Shown here: positions 21,401 through 28,724 of the stretch, in pieces
How the letters are laid out: the number at the start of each line of letters is the position of its first letter
How positions within the stretch are numbered: the stretch's first letter is position 1
From: Cystobacter fuscus
GTDB lineage: Bacteria; Myxococcota; Myxococcia; Myxococcales; Myxococcaceae
Direction of reading: 5' to 3'
Length of the DNA: 64,000 bases
Assembly (NCBI RefSeq): GCF_002305875.1
Contig: NZ_CP022098.1
Location: 7,440,001-7,504,000, forward strand
Notes under the pieces: model-generated
Databases searched by the model: none
Seen by the model: only the letters and a program-made list of their open reading frames with translations
What the model was told of the DNA's origin: nothing
Position numbers and translations under genes: made by a program

Positions 21401-24378
21401 CGCTGGGTGTCGATCCCCCGCTTCACATCCACGGGGACGACATAGGCGACGAGCCGCTTCTCGTGGTGCTCGCCGACGGCCCCCACCACGGCCGCCTGGA
21501 TGCTCGGCTCCTGCAACAGGGCGGCCTCGATCTCGCCTGGCTCGATGCGCTGGCCCCGGATGGAGAGCTGAAAGTCGACGCGGCCCAGGAACTCGATGGT
21601 CCCGTCGGGCAGATAGCGCCCGAGATCGCCCGTGCGATAGATGCGCTCCCCGGTGCGCGGGTGGACGGTGAACTTCTTCGAGCCCGCCCCCGCGCCGACG
21701 TAGCCCTTCGACACGCCGATGCCCGCGCAGCACAGCTCGCCCGGCACCCAGATGGGCCGCTCGTCCAGATGCTCGTCCAGCACGTAGTACTTCGTATTGG
21801 GGATCGGCTTTCCGTACGGGATGCTGCGGCGGCGCTCGTCCGCCTCCACCACGGGGTGGGTGATGTTCCACAGCGAGGTTTCGGTCGGGCCTCCGACGCT
21901 CACCACCTTCACATCACCGAATCGGGCTCGCAGCCGCGAGGGCATGGTGACGGCGATCCAGTCTCCGCCGAGCATCACGTGCCTCAGCGGACAGGAGAGC
22001 CGGACGTTGCCTCCCTCGAGGTACGTCAGCAGCATCTCCATCATCGCCGGCACGGTGCTCCAGATCGTGACGCCGTGCCGGGCCATGAGCTCGGCCCAGT
22101 GCGAGGGATCGCGGCGCGTGGAGGCGCCCGGCATCACCATCGCGCCGCCCGCGCTCAGGATCCCGAAGATGTCATAGACGGAGAAGTCATGGTGGAGCGC
22201 GCTCAGGGCGATGAGCCGGTCATCCGGCCCCACGCCGAACTTCCGGTTCGTCCACTCGATCGCGTTGACCATCCCCGCGTGGGTGAGCATCGCCCCGTTG
22301 GGCTGGCCCGTGGAGCCCGAGGTGTAGAGGATGTGCGCGAGGTCCTCGGGGCGCTGCACGGGCGACAGCGGCGCATCGCTGTACTCGCTGAAGGCCTCGG
22401 GAGTGATGACCAGGACCTGGGTACCTTCCGGCCACGGCTCCTGGGCGAACTTCGGCTGGGTCACCACCCACGTGGCGCCACCGTTCTCCATCATGTAGGA
22501 GCGGCGCTCGAGCGGCAGCCCGGCGTCGATGGGCAGGTAGGCCGCGCCGGAGCTCAGGATTCCCAGCACGGCCACGACCTGCTCCCACCCCTTCTCCATC
22601 ACCACCGCGACGATGCGGTTGGGCGCGGCCCCTCGCTCACGCAACGCGTGCCCGAGCCGGCTGGAGCGCCGGGCCAGCTCGCCGTAGCTCAGCGAGACGG
22701 TCGACGAGACCAGCGCGAGCGCTTCCGGCCGCGCGGCGGCATTCCGGAAGAAGCCGGTATGGAGCAGCGCTCCGCTCAGCGGGCGGACCGTGCCGTTGAC
22801 GCGGGAGAACAGCTCGCGTTGCCGGGCGGGCAAGGTGTCCAGGCCCCCCTGCTCCCAGGCCGCGTCATCCTCCGACAGGCGGCGGAGCAGCGTGCAGAAG
22901 CTGGCGAACATGTCCTCGATCATGCCGGGCGGGAACAGTTCCTCCGCCACGTCCCAGTTCAGGAAGACGCCGCCCTGCTGGTAGACGATCTGCAGATCGA
23001 TCCACACCTGGGGTGTCTGGGTGAGCGCCTCGATGAGCTCGCCGAACTCGTTCGCCAGGAAGTCGACCCAGTGGGAGTCCCGGCTCTTGGAGTGGGAGGC
23101 GAAGCTCGTCATGACCACCGGCATGATCGCGCCGGAGATCTTGCCCTGGAGCCGGAACAGCTCTCGCAGCAGATCGACGCCACTCACCTCGCGGTGCTCG
23201 AGCGCGAGGAGGAGCTGCTCACGGATCGCCAGCGCCCGCTCGGTGAAGCTCCGCTCCGGTCGGTGATCCACCTCGATCAAGGTGAAGCTGGCGAAGGTCC
23301 CGATGATCTCATTGACCTGCGGATGGATCGGCAGGCGGTTGAAGTGCGGGACGTTGAGCGTGAAGCGGGGGCTCCGGCTCCAGCGGGCGATGATCTCGGC
23401 ATAGGCCGCCAGCAACAGCTCCGGCTCCGTCAGGCGGCGCGCGCGAGCACGCTGCTTGAGGCGCTGCCACACCTCGGGCTCCAGGCGCTCGAACCAGCGG
23501 CGGAAGCGAGGACGCCGCAGCGTGCTGGGATCCCGCTCGAGCGGGAGATCCGGCGCCGGTGGGAGGTTGGGCAGGCGAGACCGCCAGTACTCCAGGGACC
23601 GCGCATAGCGCGATCCGCGCGCCTGATGCACGGCCAGCGCGTAGTCCCGGAACGACAGCTCGAGCCGCGCGGGAGTGGGAGGCACCCCGGGGTGCTTGTA
23701 GAAGTGCACCAGCTCCCGATAGAGGATCTGGAAGCTGTAGCCGTCGATGAAGGTTCCATCGACGCTCATGAAGAGGCGCGCCCGGCCGTTGTCGAGCAGG
23801 CACACGCGCAGCTCGAACAAGGGCCACTGATCGAGCGACAGCACCTGCTGGGACAGCCGCTCGCGGATGGCCACGAACCGCGCCTCCGCCTCCTCCTGGC
23901 TCCATCCGCGCAGATCCTCCACTGGAATCTGGTAGCGCGGGACGGTGGGCAGGATGCGCTGCTGGAACTCGGGGAGCGCCACCGCGCGCAGCATCTCGTG
24001 GCGGGCGATGACCTGGTTCCAGGCCTCCTCGAAACGCGCCAGATCGAGCTCGCGACAGTCGATCTCGTTGTACGCGTGCATCGCCGCGTTCATCTCGAGC
24101 CCGGCCTGCCGACCCACGCTGTAGGCCTGCTGGATCTCGGTCATGGGGAACGGCTCGAACCGTTCCTCGGGCCGGGGCACGGCTTGCGGCGGGGAGTCCA
24201 CCAGGGGCGCGTGCTGCTCGGCCAGGAGGGCCAGCAGCGCCGCCTTGTTCGCCACGAGCTTCTCGCGCAGCCCTGCTGGGATTTCACCGGAGGGGGCGTC
24301 GACCGCCAGGTTCTCGCCTTCCACCGACAGCTTGATGCCGTGGTGGGCCAACTCCTGAAGGAGCTCTCTCAGGTTCAT
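15466..24378 (-). CDS. Hybrid NRPS-PKS, Cy-A(Thr-like)-PCP-KS-AT-DH-KR-ACP
   Basis: This 2970-residue protein makes the azole ring and the first polyene unit. Residues 1-55 are a TubC docking domain. The condensation-like domain has DxxxxDxxS at 207-215 in place of HHxxxD, so it is a heterocyclization domain. The A domain (about 535-1035) gives the code DFYSMGVLWK by manual alignment; it shares D, F, G and K with the Thr code DFWNIGMVHK, and Cys is the main alternative. PCP serine is 1089. The PKS part has a KS of the NRPS-following type (Cys1319, His1455, His1494), an AT with Ser1770 but the odd motif RAAHS (1869-1873), a DH with His2075 and Asp2245, a KR, and an ACP with Ser2887. The KR has His2731 and Thr where Tyr and Asn are usual. 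No oxidase domain is inserted, so an oxazole needs a separate oxidase. It overlaps its upstream neighbour by ATGA. Confidence 0.93.
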   Translation of the reverse strand: MNLRELLQELAHHGIKLSVEGENLAVDAPSGEIPAGLREKLVANKAALLALLAEQHAPLVDSPPQAVPRPEERFEPFPMTEIQQAYSVGRQAGLEMNAAMHAYNEIDCRELDLARFEEAWNQVIARHEMLRAVALPEFQQRILPTVPRYQIPVEDLRGWSQEEAEARFVAIRERLSQQVLSLDQWPLFELRVCLLDNGRARLFMSVDGTFIDGYSFQILYRELVHFYKHPGVPPTPARLELSFRDYALAVHQARGSRYARSLEYWRSRLPNLPPAPDLPLERDPSTLRRPRFRRWFERLEPEVWQRLKQRARARRLTEPELLLAAYAEIIARWSRSPRFTLNVPHFNRLPIHPQVNEIIGTFASFTLIEVDHRPERSFTERALAIREQLLLALEHREVSGVDLLRELFRLQGKISGAIMPVVMTSFASHSKSRDSHWVDFLANEFGELIEALTQTPQVWIDLQIVYQQGGVFLNWDVAEELFPPGMIEDMFASFCTLLRRLSEDDAAWEQGGLDTLPARQRELFSRVNGTVRPLSGALLHTGFFRNAAARPEALALVSSTVSLSYGELARRSSRLGHALRERGAAPNRIVAVVMEKGWEQVVAVLGILSSGAAYLPIDAGLPLERRSYMMENGGATWVVTQPKFAQEPWPEGTQVLVITPEAFSEYSDAPLSPVQRPEDLAHILYTSGSTGQPNGAMLTHAGMVNAIEWTNRKFGVGPDDRLIALSALHHDFSVYDIFGILSAGGAMVMPGASTRRDPSHWAELMARHGVTIWSTVPAMMEMLLTYLEGGNVRLSCPLRHVMLGGDWIAVTMPSRLRARFGDVKVVSVGGPTETSLWNITHPVVEADERRRSIPYGKPIPNTKYYVLDEHLDERPIWVPGELCCAGIGVSKGYVGAGAGSKKFTVHPRTGERIYRTGDLGRYLPDGTIEFLGRVDFQLSIRGQRIEPGEIEAALLQEPSIQAAVVGAVGEHHEKRLVAYVVPVDVKRGIDTQRIRAFLARKLPEHMVPATYVVLEALPLTRNAKVDRRMLPHPDQVPQAKKSVESSPAIAGGGGEARALQHSLAKVVGEVFGVPEVPPERNFFELGANSVHLVKLHLRLKEELGVLVPVVDLFGHPTVRALMEYLGATGAELKSEAIREPEVEAPPKQEGQDIAIIGMAGRFPGAANLEQFWRNLVEGVESISTFTDDELLAAGVSATAFQDPRYVRASAVVDGFDQFDADFFSFSHREARSLDPQQRVFLECAWEALEHAGYPPNGCEAVVGVYAGKSVSHYRYPYPDLTRPISFFQDLVSQDKDFLATQVSYKLDLRGPSVNLQTACSTSLVSISAACDALLNGSCDMALAGGVALKVPHRVGYLFEEGSVFSGDGHCRPFDSRTSGTVPGSGAGVVVLKRLSQARADGDRILAVIKGSAVNNDGHRKVGFMAPGLRGQVDVVRGALQRAGVDPRTVSYIEAHGTGTALGDPIEVAALTQVFGEQATPRSCGLGSVKSNIGHLDSAAGIAGLIKVVLALQHRTLPPSLHFEQPNPRIDFQRGPFYVVSEATPWVVENGPRRAGISSFGIGGTNAHIVLEEAPPSLVEVGEPREDRSRHVLALSARSEAALLQLAGHYRALLEGSEVSLADVCFSANTGRTAFEHRLSVVGSDRRRVAELLGAAERKEANPGLVQGTIDPKQSAKVAFLFSGQGSQYVGAARELYQTHPGFRRRIDAFDELLRAYWDRSLISVLYAEPGQASPIDQLDYAQPVIFVLEYALAELWMSWGIQPDVLLGHSTGELAAACIAGVFSVEDGLKLAVHRGRLINKLPAGGNIAVSAGEAQMREILSRGGWTSSIAALNSPDSVVISGVPGEIDALARELEGQGFKVKRLNIPRAAHSAMAEAILPEFRAVASTIRYSRPSIPMISGMTGESITEGITDPEYWCSQIRNPVRFADGVASLHRDGIRVFVEIGPKATLLGMAARCLPEGEGTWLPSLRQDDGGWQQMLESLSGLFVRGARVDWAAFDASYSRRKVAIPTYPFQRQRFWEEGAGLQRPNGRIVSQEEHPLLGNRVPLAVLEAGELLFETTLGPSAPGFLGQHRVFGTPTLPATAYVEMALAAGASLLGTRELGLTGLSILGAMTFPRDSERRVQCAVKRMEDGGAEVRIFSRAVDGTEEGWSLHATGNLSASRDDEKPAAEQSFEGVFAELRAAPLVENYYQRAQDFGVDFGPEFRGITELRQAGEQVLGRIEKPAELGSSGAWFAHPALLDACLQVVGGAYPDTDGSELYVPMNIESLVLSGGLEDGVWSHAVVRPLDEARKRLRADVRIFGGDGRPRARVRGLELQRTSREALSAAVAASLDDWLYERRWEPLALEGTAPTSPAVDSGPCLILADRAGLGRQLARELERDGRTCVLVFRGPVARRIDETSFEVPGEPMALAEALRALDLPGSFSDAVLLWGLDGPDAERLEEESLGQAALLGCGGGLGLLQYLLGRGYSNAVWLVTRGAQPVTTGQPLPGLAQSLLWGMTRPLAIEASELDCRCVDLDPRGETKTQVDALVQEIRRRSKVADNQVAWRDGRYVARLRKAEARTLVASPVVRKELFRPERSYLVAGGLGRLGLLTAELLADRGARNLVLTGRGPVGSDAAERLARLRELGVRVEYRQTDIADYGQLSALFQEIEREIAPLGGVFHSAGVLDDGVLRQQSWERFEKVLRPKMRGAWNLHLLTAGLAIEHFVLFSSVASLVGSAGQANHCAATAFEDALAHHRRALGLPGLSINWGVWAGDAGARVDVSEQARTPGFGLIPKQQGLRALEVLLSARVAQAGVAAIDWAVFGGGRPAPYDAELRQKAGGRTVTRATFLEKLAEAPVAQRRKLLLDYLREQVAWMRGLNSSETIDPEQGFHEMGIDSLAALQLKNRLQTGLGLSLPATLVFNYPTTEKLAEQLVNTFIPLEFAREEAPGPMEDVPAEQALQGLSEANLAHMLAEQLSKMN

Positions 24379-27300
24379 AGCAGGACCCGCTTCGATTCAG
24401 GACGCTCCGAGGAGGCCGCGCCGAGCACGCTCGCGACGGCGAGCTTCTCCAACAACTCCACCGTCACCTGCTCGATGGAGCGCTCATCGACAAAACTCTT
24501 GAGTGGCAAGCTCACCTCGAGTTCCCCCATCACCATGTCCCTCAGCTCGAGCACCATGATGGAGTCGAACCCCAGGGAGTCGAACGTATCCTTGGAGGAG
24601 AAGCGCTCCGGAGGGTTGCGGCTCACCTCCCCCACCATCTCCTTGAGGCGGGCCACCAACACGCCGTGCCGTTCGGAGCTATCGAGTGAGAGCAGCGCAT
24701 CGCGCAGCTTGCGCGGCGCCTTGTCCACGACGCGCTCCTCTTCCTGGGCGACCCGGCCGCGGAACAGGGAGGATGCCGCCACGGACGGATGGCTCTTCCC
24801 CCACCGCTCCGCATCGAAGCGGGCGATGCCCCGGGTGACGGGGCCGTCGGCGAGAGTGAGGGCCATCGCCGCCAGGGCCTCCTCGACGGACATGGGAGCC
24901 ATGCCGCGCTCCGCGAGCCGCTCCCCGCGTCGCTCGTCCGTGGTGGCCATGCCTACCTCTCCCCAGCTCCCGTAGTTGAGGCTGAGCGCCGGCAGGCCAC
25001 GCGAGCGCCGCAGGTGGGCCAGCGCATCGAGGAAGGCGTTCCCCGCGGCGTAGTTGGCCTGTCCGGGAGAGCCGATCAGCGATGCGGTCGAGGAGAAGAG
25101 GACGAACTGCTCGATCGATGCATCCGTGGCGAGCATGTGGAGGTTCCAGGCTCCATCCACCTTCGGACCCATGACGGTCTCGAAGCTCCGAGGCTCGAGC
25201 TGCAGCAGCGAGCCGTCGGCCAGGACGCCGGCGCAGTGGAAGATGCCTCCCAGGGGAGGCCCCGCGCGCCGGAGGTCCTCGAGCATGGCCGCGAGCGCTT
25301 CCGGTCGGCTCACATCGACCTGGAAGGTCTCCACCCGCGCCCCCGCAGCCCGCAACGGCGCCAGGGCCTGACGGGTCTCCGCCGTCTCGCCCTTCCGTCC
25401 ACACACCGCGAGGTACCGCGCGCCACGGCTCACCAGCCAGGAGGCCAGGCGAAGCCCGATGCCTCCGAGCCCTCCCGTGATCAGGTACGTGCGGTCCTTC
25501 CTGGGGCGGAACGCGCCCGCGCTTCCCGGCGTCCGCCGTCCCTGGGTGAGCGAAGGAACCAGGCGTCGGTCTCCGCGCAGGACGACCTCATCATCGTCCA
25601 GGGCAGGAGCCAGCCGGCGTCCGAGCTCGGCGACGAGCTCGCGGAGCGACTCCGGACCGGAGGCGGGATCGGCATCGATCCGCTTGCACGCGAGCTCCGG
25701 ATGCTCGTACGCGATGACGCGCCCAAGCCCCCAGAGTGGCGCTCCCGCGATCGACCCGGGCCCCGCCTCACTCCCCGTGATCTGGGCGCCCCGGGTGACG
25801 AGATACAGACGCGGAGGCTTCGGCGCGGCCACGTGCGCCAGCGCCTGCACGAGCGACGTCACGGCAATGGCCTCGCGCCGGACCACCGCGCGCGGTCCTT
25901 CGAGTGTCTCCGGGTGGCTGGAGCCCGCTCGGAAGATGATCCCCCGAAGCTCCTGGCCGTCCGCGGCCAGCTCCGCCAGGAGGCGGGAGAAGGACTCCCG
26001 GCCGGTCAGCTCGAGGCGGTAGTCCCGGGCAGACACCTTTTCATAAGAGGGACCCGCGCTGGCCACGACCACCGAGCCACCCGCCGCGACCAACCCATCC
26101 CGGAGTTCCGCGGCGACCTCGGACTCCTCGGCGATGACGAGCCACGTCCCGTCCGCCCGGACCTGCTCGGAGCCCGCCCCTCGGACATTCCATGAGAGTT
26201 CACAGAACAGCCCCTGCAGGGCCTCCGCGTTCTCCACCCCGCCCTCCACCACGACGGGCTCCACCTTCACGGACTCCCGCTCCCCATCCCACCAGAAGCG
26301 CTCGCGCTGCCAGGGGTACGTCGGAAGGACCGCCTTCCTCGCTCCGGGGTAGAGGCTCTCGAACCGGATCGAGAATCCCTCACAGTAGAGCCGCGCGGCG
26401 CTGCTCAGGACTCCGTACCGGACATCACCCTCCGCGGGGCTCGCGGGCAGCGCGAGCACCTTCCTGCTCCGGCGCTGCGCCGCGGCCTCCAGCTCCTCGC
26501 CCAGCGAGGGATCGCACGCGAACTCCAGGAAGGCGGACGCGCTGCGCTCCAGGAGGTGCTCGGCGAGCAGATCCAGCTCCAGCCTGCCCTTGGACGCCTG
26601 CCGTTTCGTCCAGAAATCGGCCGGCACCGTACCGCCCGTCCCGATCCACTCCTCTTCGGAAAGGGAGAGGAACGGGCACTTCGCCGGCTGGGAACGAATC
26701 GTCGGGGCCGCCGGTCCCTGGAGCACGAGCCGGACCGCCTCCTCCACGCCGAGCACCCCCGCGACGACGCCCGCGGCGACCTCCCCCTTGCCGTAGCCCG
26801 CGACGGCGGCGGGCTCGACGCCGTACGACCGCCACAGCTCCGCCAGACAGAGCTGGAAGGCGAGGAGGGCCACGGGGCTGGCGGCGTCCCGCTCCACGTG
26901 CTCGATGAGCGACCACCCCGCCACCTGGCGGATCACCCCATCCAGCTTCTCGACATGGCCACGGATGCTGGCCTCCCGCAGCAGCTCGCGCAGGGCCCCG
27001 GCCTTCCCAGCTCCGGTATCTCCAAAGACGAAGACCGCCTCACGCCCTCCCGCGGCCTTGACCTGTCCGCGGAAGATCCCCTCGCCGCCACGCCCATCCG
27101 CGGCGGTCCGCAGCAGCTCACACAGCGCCTCGGGCGTCCGGGCGGCGAGCGCCAGGCGCTGCTCGTGATGCGACCGCCCCGCCCCCGCCGTGAAGCAGCA
27201 ATCCCGGAGGCTCTGCGTGGAGCCGGCCGTGAGCTGACGGAGCCAGGCGCCGGCGAGCTCACGCAGGGCCGGCTCGCCGCGCGCCGAGAGTGGCAGCAGG

Positions 27301-28724
27301 TACGGCCCGGAATCCGCAAGCTCCGAGGCCTTCTCACGGTACGCCTCGACGAGCGCATGGGCGTTCACGCCGCTCATCCCGAACGAACTCACGGCGACCA
27401 GGTGCGGGGTGGCCTTGCCCGCCAGCGGCGTGCGCTCCCGAGGAACCGCGAGCCCCGAGCCTTCCCAGGCGAACTCGGGGTTCGGGTGCTCGAAATGAAT
27501 GGAGGGCGGCAGCTCTCCAGCCTGGAGCACCAGCACCGCCTTGATCAGCCCCGCGATCCCCGCGGCCGCCTCGGTGTGACCGATGTTCGGCTTCACCGAG
27601 CCAACCCACAGCGGCCGCTCCGGAGTCCGCGAGCCACCGTAGACCCGCGACACGCCCTCGAGCTCGATGGGATCCCCGAGCCGGGTTCCCGTCCCATGCG
27701 CCTCCAGGTAGTCCACCTGCCCGGGCTCGACACCGGCACGCTGGAGCGCGATCCGGTACAGCGACTCCTGCGCCCGGACGTTCGGCACCGTGAGCCCGCC
27801 GCTGGCGCCATCGTGGTTCATCGCCGTTCCGCGAATCGTCGCGAGGATCCGATCCCCATCGCGAACCGCATCCCGGTAGCGCTTCAGGATGACCACGCCA
27901 CAGCCCTCGCCCTGCACCATGCCGTCGGCCGCGCGATCGAACGCGCGGCAGCGGTTGCTCGGGGAGAGCGCCCCGGCCTTGGACAGGAACACGCTGAGCT
28001 GCGGGGAGAGGATGAGCTTCACGCCCCCCGCGATGGCCAGCGTTGACTCTTCCGTGCGCAGGCTCTGACACGCCAGATGCACCGCGGCCAGCGAGGAGGA
28101 GCAGGCGGTGTCCACGGCCATGCTGGGACCCTCGAGCCCAAGCAGATAGGAGAGCCGCCCGGCGACATAGCTGGCGTCCACCCCCGTGGAGTAGTGGGCA
28201 CCGACCTTCTCCAGTCCTCCCTCCATGGCGAACGCATAGTCCTTGGCATGGACTCCGGCGAACACGCCGGTCCGCGTCCCCACGAGCTGGTGCGGCGGGA
28301 TTCCCGCGTTCTCGAGGGCCTCCCAGCTCACCTCCAGGAAGAAGCGCTGCTGCGGATCCATCCCCTCGGCTTCCCGCCGCGAGATCCGGAAGAACTCCGC
28401 GTCGAACCTGTCAACGCCGTCGACGAAGGCCGCCCGGCGCAAGTACATCTTCCCGGGCTTGGAGGGATCGGGATCATAGAGTCCCTGGAGCGCCCGCCGG
28501 TCGGCCGGGAGCTCCGTCACCGCCTCGCCGCCTCCCCACAACAGCTCCTGGAAACGCGCGGGACTCACCGCGCCACCTGGGAACCGGCAGCCCATGCCGA
28601 TGATCGCGATCGCGCCATCCTCCGCTCGAGTGCCAGCCGCGAGCTTCTTCTGCAGCTTCTCGATCGTGAGCAGGGCTTGCTGCAGGGGCGTCAGCTCCAT
28701 CGGCGAACCGTCCTTTCGACTCAT
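24375..28724 (-). CDS. Type I PKS module with decayed AT, KS-AT0-KR-ACP
   Basis: This 1449-residue protein should extend the pyrrolyl starter once and reduce the ketone. An N-terminal coiled-coil docking helix (10-32) is followed by a complete KS (Cys208, His343, His383). The AT region is broken. The usual FLFTGQG reads VFVFGDTGAGK, the nucleophile motif GHSxGE reads GYGKGE (643-648) with Gly645 in place of serine, and the following small subdomain with the HAFH/YASH motif is deleted. Only the end of the AT and the post-AT linker YPWQRERFW remain. The KR is intact (GGLGGIG, Tyr1225), there is no DH, and the ACP has Ser1388 in LGFDSI. The extender unit must therefore come from another acyltransferase. 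The product would be a beta-hydroxy acyl chain. The start shares one base with the stop of the previous gene (TGATG). Confidence 0.92.
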   Translation of the reverse strand: MSRKDGSPMELTPLQQALLTIEKLQKKLAAGTRAEDGAIAIIGMGCRFPGGAVSPARFQELLWGGGEAVTELPADRRALQGLYDPDPSKPGKMYLRRAAFVDGVDRFDAEFFRISRREAEGMDPQQRFFLEVSWEALENAGIPPHQLVGTRTGVFAGVHAKDYAFAMEGGLEKVGAHYSTGVDASYVAGRLSYLLGLEGPSMAVDTACSSSLAAVHLACQSLRTEESTLAIAGGVKLILSPQLSVFLSKAGALSPSNRCRAFDRAADGMVQGEGCGVVILKRYRDAVRDGDRILATIRGTAMNHDGASGGLTVPNVRAQESLYRIALQRAGVEPGQVDYLEAHGTGTRLGDPIELEGVSRVYGGSRTPERPLWVGSVKPNIGHTEAAAGIAGLIKAVLVLQAGELPPSIHFEHPNPEFAWEGSGLAVPRERTPLAGKATPHLVAVSSFGMSGVNAHALVEAYREKASELADSGPYLLPLSARGEPALRELAGAWLRQLTAGSTQSLRDCCFTAGAGRSHHEQRLALAARTPEALCELLRTAADGRGGEGIFRGQVKAAGGREAVFVFGDTGAGKAGALRELLREASIRGHVEKLDGVIRQVAGWSLIEHVERDAASPVALLAFQLCLAELWRSYGVEPAAVAGYGKGEVAAGVVAGVLGVEEAVRLVLQGPAAPTIRSQPAKCPFLSLSEEEWIGTGGTVPADFWTKRQASKGRLELDLLAEHLLERSASAFLEFACDPSLGEELEAAAQRRSRKVLALPASPAEGDVRYGVLSSAARLYCEGFSIRFESLYPGARKAVLPTYPWQRERFWWDGERESVKVEPVVVEGGVENAEALQGLFCELSWNVRGAGSEQVRADGTWLVIAEESEVAAELRDGLVAAGGSVVVASAGPSYEKVSARDYRLELTGRESFSRLLAELAADGQELRGIIFRAGSSHPETLEGPRAVVRREAIAVTSLVQALAHVAAPKPPRLYLVTRGAQITGSEAGPGSIAGAPLWGLGRVIAYEHPELACKRIDADPASGPESLRELVAELGRRLAPALDDDEVVLRGDRRLVPSLTQGRRTPGSAGAFRPRKDRTYLITGGLGGIGLRLASWLVSRGARYLAVCGRKGETAETRQALAPLRAAGARVETFQVDVSRPEALAAMLEDLRRAGPPLGGIFHCAGVLADGSLLQLEPRSFETVMGPKVDGAWNLHMLATDASIEQFVLFSSTASLIGSPGQANYAAGNAFLDALAHLRRSRGLPALSLNYGSWGEVGMATTDERRGERLAERGMAPMSVEEALAAMALTLADGPVTRGIARFDAERWGKSHPSVAASSLFRGRVAQEEERVVDKAPRKLRDALLSLDSSERHGVLVARLKEMVGEVSRNPPERFSSKDTFDSLGFDSIMVLELRDMVMGELEVSLPLKSFVDERSIEQVTVELLEKLAVASVLGAASSERPESKRVLL

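Noticed and set aside
15736-24975. A 3079-codon open frame on the plus strand, antisense to the hybrid and PKS genes
   Set aside because: High G+C content with G/C at third positions makes long antisense frames by chance. Its sequence is rich in Arg, Gln, His, Pro and Ala without any domain pattern, while the opposite strand has complete PKS/NRPS motifs.
24375-28724. Functional acyltransferase in the second PKS protein
   Set aside because: The AT-like stretch aligns at both ends, but the catalytic Ser is Gly645 and the subdomain with the specificity motif is absent.
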